Part shown: one piece after another, positions 58,976 to 64,000 of the stretch
How the letters are laid out: each line of letters begins with the position of its first letter
How positions within the stretch are numbered: the first letter of the stretch is position 1
Assembly (NCBI RefSeq): GCF_001429295.1
Contig: NZ_LMJL01000012.1
Span: 42,231-106,230 of the forward strand
Length of the DNA stretch: 64,000 bases
Direction: 5' to 3'
Source: Flavobacterium sp. Root935
GTDB lineage: Bacteria > Bacteroidota > Bacteroidia > Flavobacteriales > Flavobacteriaceae
Position numbers and translations under genes: made by a program
Notes under the pieces: model-generated
What the model saw: the letters and a program-made list of their open reading frames with translations, nothing else
Told to the model about the DNA's origin: nothing
The model's database searches: none

Positions 58976-61095
58976 ACGATTTGATTTTTCCTTTCTAAAA
59001 AAGCCAATCCAAAACGAATTTTATCATAAGACATTTTTTCTTCGAAATATTCGTAGTATGGTCTCAATGCCTCAGGTTTTTCTAGTTCTATTTGAGCTTT
59101 TTCAATTTTTAAGATTTCGTCTTCTGAAACAAATTGACTCAAATCTAAATCATTTCCATCAACATATAATTTAGCTAAATGAGAAATTATAGTTGTTTCT
59201 CCTAAATTCCGTTGACCGGCAATTTCTTCTACAGAAAGTCCTTTTTGAAATAGTTCTAATGTTTTAGCATAAGTGCTTTCTTTTTTATCTTTTTTGACAA
59301 CAGATTTATTCTTGTAAAATTCAATAATCGCCTTAATAAATTCTGAACCATACTTTTCGAGTTTAGCTTTACCGACACCTTCAACAGCAAGAAAATCTTC
59401 GTCTGTCATTGGTCTTAAAATTTCCATTTGTCTTAAAGAAGCATCACTAAAGATTACATATGCGGGAACTTCTTCTTCCTTTGCAATTTCATAGCGTAAT
59501 TTTCGAAGTGTTTCAAAAAGAGAATTCTTAGCAATCTTTGTTTTCGTTTCTTTAATTTCAGATTTATCGATAACTTTTTTAACAACAGTTGTCAATTTTA
59601 CTTTTTCGCCTTCAAACAAAACTTTCTTTGCAAAAGGAGTAAGGAGTATTTTATTGTGTTGATGAAAAGCAATTTCGCAATATCCCAAATTAATAAGCTG
59701 TATTAAATACTGATTCCAGTCGTACCAAGAAATGTCATCGCCAATTCCGTACGTTTTAAGCGTTTGATAATTTTTTTCGTAGATATACGCGTTTCTCGAG
59801 CCTCTTAAAAAATCTACAATTACGGCTAAAGGCTCAGATTCCTTCAAACGGGTAATTGCAGATAAAGCTTTTTGCGCTAAAACGGTTCCATCAAAGAAAG
59901 TTGGCGGATTTTTGCAGATATCGCAATTGCCGCAATTTTCAGTTACCAATTCACCAAAATAAGAAAGCAGTATTTTTCTTCGGCAGCTTACAGCATCAGC
60001 ATATTGTTTCATACGATCTAATTTAGCCAACTGAATATCAGCGTTAAGTCCGTCTGAAGCAAATTTTTGAAGTTGAATTACATCTGCATAACTTTCGAAT
60101 AAAACAGTTTCTGCCGGAAGACCATCGCGGCCCGCACGCCCAATTTCCTGGTAATAACCTTCAATGTTTTTTGGGAGATTATAATGAATTACCCATCGAA
60201 CATTCGATTTATCAATTCCCATCCCGAATGCAATAGTCGCACACACTACCTGACAATCGTCGTTTATAAACTGATCCTGTGTTTTGGCTCTCGTTTCATT
60301 ATCCAAACCAGCATGATATGCTTTTGCCGTAATACCGCTTTTCTTTAATTTTTCTGCTAATTCTTCTGTGGTCTTGCGGCTTAAGCAATAGATAATTCCA
60401 GATTCGTTGGGTTTATTTTCAATAAAATCGATAATTTGTTTGACACGATCTAATGCTGGACGAACCTCTAAACTCAAATTTTTACGATCAAAAGAAGCTA
60501 TAAAAGTTTTTGGCCTTACTAAATTTAACTGCTTTGTAATATCTGTACGAGTTGCTTTATCTGCAGTAGCAGTCAATGCTAAAACAGGAGTAGAAGGGAA
60601 GCGGCTTTTTAAATATCCTAAATTTGTATAAGCTGGTCTAAAATCATGACCCCAAGACGAAATACAGTGTGCTTCATCTATAGCTATTAAACTAATAGTC
60701 AGTTCGTTGAAAGCAACCTCTAAATAGGAGAGACTTTCGGGAGCTATATAAACCAACTTAAATGTATTAGATTTTAAATTGTCTATATAATATTGCTGTT
60801 CTTGTGCAGATTGTGAACTGTTTATGTAACAAGCTGAAATTCCGTTTGTTTTCAAACTATCAACCTGATCTTTCATTAATGCAATTAGAGGAGAAATTAC
60901 AATTGTAATTCCTGGTAAAATTAAGGCAGGAAGCTGAAAACATATTGATTTGCCACCTCCTGTAGGCATAATAGCCAAAGCATCTTGTCCAGATAAAATG
61001 GTATTTATAATAGTTTCTTGATTGGGTCTGAATTTTTCAAAACCAAAATTCTCTTTTAATGCAGTATGTAATATTTCTGAAGTCATAGGGCGCAT
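58972..61095 (-). CDS. recQ: ATP-dependent DNA helicase RecQ
   Basis: The 707-residue product has helicase motifs: MPTGGGKSICFQLPAL (Walker A, about residues 39-54), IAIDEAHCISSWGHDFRPAY (DEAH box), SGIIYCLSRKTTEELA and the RecQ-specific GRAGRDGLPAE. A zinc-binding Cys set (CRRKIL with NCGNCDICKNPP), an RQC winged helix and a C-terminal HRDC region follow. It unwinds DNA 3'-5' in repair. A second Met at 61086 is an equally good start. Confidence 0.95.
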   Translation of the reverse strand: MRPMTSEILHTALKENFGFEKFRPNQETIINTILSGQDALAIMPTGGGKSICFQLPALILPGITIVISPLIALMKDQVDSLKTNGISACYINSSQSAQEQQYYIDNLKSNTFKLVYIAPESLSYLEVAFNELTISLIAIDEAHCISSWGHDFRPAYTNLGYLKSRFPSTPVLALTATADKATRTDITKQLNLVRPKTFIASFDRKNLSLEVRPALDRVKQIIDFIENKPNESGIIYCLSRKTTEELAEKLKKSGITAKAYHAGLDNETRAKTQDQFINDDCQVVCATIAFGMGIDKSNVRWVIHYNLPKNIEGYYQEIGRAGRDGLPAETVLFESYADVIQLQKFASDGLNADIQLAKLDRMKQYADAVSCRRKILLSYFGELVTENCGNCDICKNPPTFFDGTVLAQKALSAITRLKESEPLAVIVDFLRGSRNAYIYEKNYQTLKTYGIGDDISWYDWNQYLIQLINLGYCEIAFHQHNKILLTPFAKKVLFEGEKVKLTTVVKKVIDKSEIKETKTKIAKNSLFETLRKLRYEIAKEEEVPAYVIFSDASLRQMEILRPMTDEDFLAVEGVGKAKLEKYGSEFIKAIIEFYKNKSVVKKDKKESTYAKTLELFQKGLSVEEIAGQRNLGETTIISHLAKLYVDGNDLDLSQFVSEDEILKIEKAQIELEKPEALRPYYEYFEEKMSYDKIRFGLAFLERKNQIV

Positions 61096-61181
61096 AATCT
61101 TTTAAATAAAAGATTAAAAATAAAAATAATCTTACAAAAATCAAAAATATAAATTTCGTCTAATCGTGTTAATTGTACTTA

Positions 61182-61210
61182 TAAAAAAAAGGAACTCATA
61201 TAGAGTTCCT
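61182..61210 (-). terminator. Terminator of the acidic-protein gene
   Basis: Hairpin arms AGGAACTC (61190-61197) and GAGTTCCT (61203-61210), followed on the minus strand by a run of T (plus-strand A run at 61183-61190). Confidence 0.8.
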
Positions 61211-61233
61211 CTTATTTATTTTAAAGAAATGAA

Positions 61234-61644
61234 TTAATCTTCATCTTCTTCATCCTCTTCGTCATAATCAGTATCTGCTTTGTCATCATCATCTTCATCG
61301 TCGTCATCCCCGCCGTCTACATCAGGTTTGTCTTGATTATCATCTTCATCTTCATCGTCAATATCATCATCAAGATCCATTCCTTTAACTGGAACGATTG
61401 TATCTACATCAACATCAATATCATCATCTTCATCGTAGTTTTCAATTCTATCAGCAAGTTTAGTACTAATTTTTACTAAATAAATGGTGTCTTCTGTTCG
61501 AACTTCAACAGCTTCAACCAATTCGTTTTTAGCATTTCTAAAACGGATTACATCCGAATCATCATAACCATCAGGAAATTTTTCAACCAAAAGGTTCAAA
61601 ATTTCATTGGTAAGTTTAGCGTAGTCTACTATAACTCTTTTCAT
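61234..61644 (-). CDS. Small protein with highly acidic C-terminal tail
   Basis: I do not assign a function. The 136-residue product has a folded N-terminal half (MKRVIVDYAKLTNEILNLL, KFPDGYDDSDVIRFRNAKNE, VEVRTEDTIYLVKISTKLAD) and a tail from about residue 75 made almost only of Asp and Glu. Such proteins are sometimes labelled DNA primase in Flavobacteria, but no primase motif is visible. It lies 8 bp downstream of the deoxyhypusine-synthase-like gene and is probably cotranscribed. The tail could bind basic proteins or metals. Confidence 0.7.
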   Translation of the reverse strand: MKRVIVDYAKLTNEILNLLVEKFPDGYDDSDVIRFRNAKNELVEAVEVRTEDTIYLVKISTKLADRIENYDEDDDIDVDVDTIVPVKGMDLDDDIDDEDEDDNQDKPDVDGGDDDDEDDDDKADTDYDEEDEEDED

Positions 61645-61652
61645 AAATTATT

Positions 61653-62621
61653 TTATAAATCTAATAAATATGCGAAAATTAACGGAGCAACAATTGTAGC
61701 ATCCGATTCAATAATAAATTTAGGGGTTTTGATATCTAACTTACCCCAAGTGATTTTTTCATTTGGAACCGCTCCAGAATAAGAACCATAACTAGTGGTT
61801 GAATCTGAAATCTGGCAGAAATAGCTCCAGAATGGAACATCATGCATTTCCATATCTTGATAAAGCATTGGCACCACACAAATAGGGAAGTCACCAGCAA
61901 TACCACCACCAATTTGGAAGAATCCGATTCCGTTAGAGCTGTTTTTAGAATACCAATCTGCTAAGAAAGTCATGTATTCGATTCCAGATTTCATGGTAGA
62001 TGCTTTCAAATCTCCTTTAATTACGTATGAAGCAAAGATGTTACCCATAGTACTATCTTCCCATCCTGGTACGATAATAGGTAAGTTTTTCTCTGCAGCT
62101 GCATACATCCAGCTATCTTTTAAATCAATTTCGTAATATTCTTCTAAAACGCCAGATAACAACATTTTATACATGAATTCATGCGGAAAATAACGTTCTC
62201 CTTTATCATCTGCATCTTTCCAAATTTTGTAAATGTGTTTTTGTAAACGACGGAAAGCTTCATGCTCAGGAATACAAGTGTCTGTAACACGATTTAATCC
62301 TCTTTCTAGCAAAGCCCATTCGTCTTCTGGTGTAAGATCACGGTAATTTGGTACTCTTTCATAATGAGAATGAGCAACTAAATTCATGATATCTTCTTCT
62401 AGATTTGCACCGGTACATGAAATGATATGTACTTTGTCTTGTCTGATTACTTCTGCAAAAATTTTACCAATTTCTGCTGTACTCATTGCGCCAGCCATAC
62501 TCACAAGCATCTTTGCACCATCTGCTAATTGCTGCTCGTATGCTTTTGCAGCATCTACTAATGAAGCAGAATTAAAATGCAAATAATGTTTTTCAATAAA
62601 CTGACTGATTGGTCCTTTCAT
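61653..62621 (-). CDS. Deoxyhypusine-synthase-family protein
   Basis: The 322-residue product matches the DHS family, with LVSMAGAMSTAEIG, CTGANLEEDIMNLVAH, FFQIGGGIAGDFPI, GSYSGAVPNEKITWGK (active-site Lys K294) and a final SDATIVAPLIFAYL. In eukaryotes this enzyme modifies eIF5A, but bacteria lack eIF5A. Bacterial members may act as homospermidine-synthase-like enzymes. The upstream gene is arginine decarboxylase, which supports a polyamine role; the product is unknown. About 100 bp separate the two. Confidence 0.87.
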   Translation of the reverse strand: MKGPISQFIEKHYLHFNSASLVDAAKAYEQQLADGAKMLVSMAGAMSTAEIGKIFAEVIRQDKVHIISCTGANLEEDIMNLVAHSHYERVPNYRDLTPEDEWALLERGLNRVTDTCIPEHEAFRRLQKHIYKIWKDADDKGERYFPHEFMYKMLLSGVLEEYYEIDLKDSWMYAAAEKNLPIIVPGWEDSTMGNIFASYVIKGDLKASTMKSGIEYMTFLADWYSKNSSNGIGFFQIGGGIAGDFPICVVPMLYQDMEMHDVPFWSYFCQISDSTTSYGSYSGAVPNEKITWGKLDIKTPKFIIESDATIVAPLIFAYLLDL

Positions 62622-62720
62622 TTTTTTTTGTTTTTTTTTGAATTAAAAAGTTTAACCTTTTTGGATGTTAATGCAAATTAAGAATTTTCTAAATACTAAT
62701 CTTACTTAATTTGACGTTTT

Positions 62721-64000
62721 TTATAACTTTTTTTTGTAGCCTAAAATCTTCAATACATCGTCTGAAGTCTGTTGTTCTGAAAAAACTTCTGTTGCCAGAA
62801 TACCGTTTTCATCACGATCTATCAAAATATGTTTCGGCTGCGGAATCAAACAGTGGTGAAGACCACCATATCCTCCAATTGTTTCTTGATAAGCGCCAGT
62901 ATTAAAGAAACCAATATATAATGGTTTTTCTTTATTGTACTTAGGAAGATAAATTGCGTTCATGTTTTGCTCAGAATTGTAATAGTCGTCACTATCACAA
63001 GTCAGACCTCCTAACAGAACCCGCTCGTAAGTATCATTCCAGCGGTTTACCGCCAGCATAATAAAACGTTTGTTTATAGCCCAAGTATCTGGTAAAGTGG
63101 TAATGAAAGATGAGTCGATCATATTCCATTTTTCTCTATCATTTTGTTGTTTTTGATACAAAATCTGATAGATTGCACCACCGCTTTCGCCTACAGTAAA
63201 TGATCCAAATTCCGTAAAAATATTTGGAACATCAACTTCAGCTTCATCACAGGCAATTTTAATTTGATTGATAATTTCATCAATCATATATTGATAATCA
63301 TATTCAAAAGCAAGCGAATTCTTAATTGGGAAACCACCGCCGATGTTTAATCCATCTAGGGTAGGGCATTCCTTTTTAAGAGCAATGTATACTTTAATAC
63401 ATTTTACAAGCTCATTCCAATAATATGACGTATCGTTAATTCCAGTATTGATAAAAAAGTGAAGCATTTTAAGCTCTAATTTATCATTCTCCTGAATTTG
63501 TTTTTTATAAAACGAAACTATGTTTTTGTAACCAATTCCTAGTCTTGAAGTATAAAACTCGAACTTAGGTTCTTCCTCAGCAGCAATACGGATTCCAATT
63601 TTGAATTTCCCTTTAATTTCTGCCTGAAGCAAATCTAATTCTTCATAATTATCAATAATTGGAATAGTATTTTTATGTCCGTTATTGATTAATCTAGCAA
63701 TATTAGAAATGTATTCGTCTCTCTTAAAACCATTACAAATTACATAAGTACTTTTGTTGATTTTTCCGTTTTCTAATAAATTTTCAACAATATTTACATC
63801 AAATGCAGACGATGTCTCGATGTGAATGTTATTCTTGAAAGCTTCATTCATAATATATTCAAAATGAGAGCTTTTTGTACAATAACAATAGTAATATTTT
63901 GCTTCGTACTTATTTTTTTCCATCGACTTTCTGAACCAAGCTTTTGCCTTATTGATATTTTCAGAAATTTGAGGAAGGTAAGTAAACTTTAATGGCGTAC
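62721..64000 (-). CDS. speA: Arginine decarboxylase SpeA-like, C-terminal part (runs off right edge)
   Basis: The frame reads without a stop from 62721 through 64000, and its first visible residues (TPLKFTYLPQISENINKAKA) match the beginning of such enzymes, so only the extreme N-terminus is missing. The visible part has TKSSHFEYIMNEAF, HIETSSAFDV, RLGIGYK, GGGFP (PLP phosphate site), LLGGLTCDSDDYY (second substrate Cys) and GGYGGLHHCLIPQP. These fit fold-III PLP arginine decarboxylases, which make agmatine from arginine. An internal Met at 63923 is not the true start. Confidence 0.88.
   Translation of the reverse strand, partial: TPLKFTYLPQISENINKAKAWFRKSMEKNKYEAKYYYCYCTKSSHFEYIMNEAFKNNIHIETSSAFDVNIVENLLENGKINKSTYVICNGFKRDEYISNIARLINNGHKNTIPIIDNYEELDLLQAEIKGKFKIGIRIAAEEEPKFEFYTSRLGIGYKNIVSFYKKQIQENDKLELKMLHFFINTGINDTSYYWNELVKCIKVYIALKKECPTLDGLNIGGGFPIKNSLAFEYDYQYMIDEIINQIKIACDEAEVDVPNIFTEFGSFTVGESGGAIYQILYQKQQNDREKWNMIDSSFITTLPDTWAINKRFIMLAVNRWNDTYERVLLGGLTCDSDDYYNSEQNMNAIYLPKYNKEKPLYIGFFNTGAYQETIGGYGGLHHCLIPQPKHILIDRDENGILATEVFSEQQTSDDVLKILGYKKKL

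Noticed and set aside
61234-61644. DNA primase
   Set aside because: No zinc finger or Toprim motif is present; the acidic tail alone does not support this label.
61653-62621. True eIF5A-modifying deoxyhypusine synthase
   Set aside because: Bacteria lack eIF5A; the family match is real but the eukaryotic function cannot be transferred.
1-64000. tRNA or rRNA genes, prophage or insertion sequences
   Set aside because: I looked for cloverleaf TPsiC-loop words, transposase motifs and phage genes by eye and found none; a dedicated tRNA search would be more sensitive.

Overview
The window looks like chromosomal DNA of a Flavobacterium or close relative (Bacteroidota). The base composition is AT-rich. 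Start regions carry the Bacteroidota -7 promoter element TAnnTTTG instead of the classic -10 box, and ribosome binding sites are weak. Many families are typical of that group: DUF1684, DUF2911, DUF2853, DUF3667, a fused CcsB-CcsA protein, LVIVD-like lipoproteins, YpdA and a bacterial deoxyhypusine-synthase-like protein. Menaquinone genes are spread along one strand. I saw no phage, transposase, CRISPR, rRNA or tRNA gene.

Layout. 1-6.4 kb: a BlaR1-like M56 peptidase (cut by the left edge) and its BlaI-type repressor with paired operators, an MFS exporter, DUF1684 and TatD-like genes, tcdA, a HAD phosphatase and a DUF2911 protein. 6.7-21.8 kb, nearly all minus strand: two small membrane proteins; a tight operon of a secreted PIG-L deacetylase, a 35-residue membrane peptide and a sodium:solute symporter; a propeller lipoprotein; a His-rich secreted protein; a beta-barrel protein; PerM-like and MscS-like membrane proteins; and a Maf / UbiA-type prenyltransferase / KdsC / DUF2520 cluster. 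22.1-25.3 kb: the fused cytochrome c maturation protein. 25.4-27.9 kb: DUF3667 and DoxX proteins, then an ECF sigma factor with its anti-sigma factor. 28.7-31.1 kb: glutathione peroxidase, an acetyltransferase and a thioredoxin-fold protein. 31.3-40.3 kb: menD, menB, menA and menC, with DUF2853, a CvfB-like RNA-binding protein, a UPF0173 hydrolase and a TPR protein between them. 40.4-49.5 kb: an HhH protein, an OmpA protein, a CYTH-ypdA pair, selO, msrA, a class-V aminotransferase and an APC permease. 49.6-52.5 kb: a five-gene minus-strand cluster (methyltransferase/spermidine synthase-like, M23, lipoprotein, secreted protein, NTF2). 52.6-64 kb: an acyltransferase; an XRE regulator divergent from a cytosolic M14 peptidase across a six-site operator array; an Lrp/AsnC regulator; ppc; a DinB-like gene; recQ; an acidic-tailed protein; a deoxyhypusine-synthase-like gene; and an arginine decarboxylase cut by the right edge.

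The most interesting points are the operator array at 53671-53978, the 35-residue peptide gene between the deacetylase and the symporter, and two copies on opposite strands of one structured RNA-like element (8062-8136 minus, 47679-47758 plus) that show a compensatory base change. Others are the deoxyhypusine-synthase-like/SpeA pair, a candidate small-RNA locus ending at a strong terminator at 28586-28628, and several families of inverted or tandem intergenic repeats. Boundaries, motifs and repeats were read from the sequence. Family names rest on recognising conserved motifs, and no database search was run.
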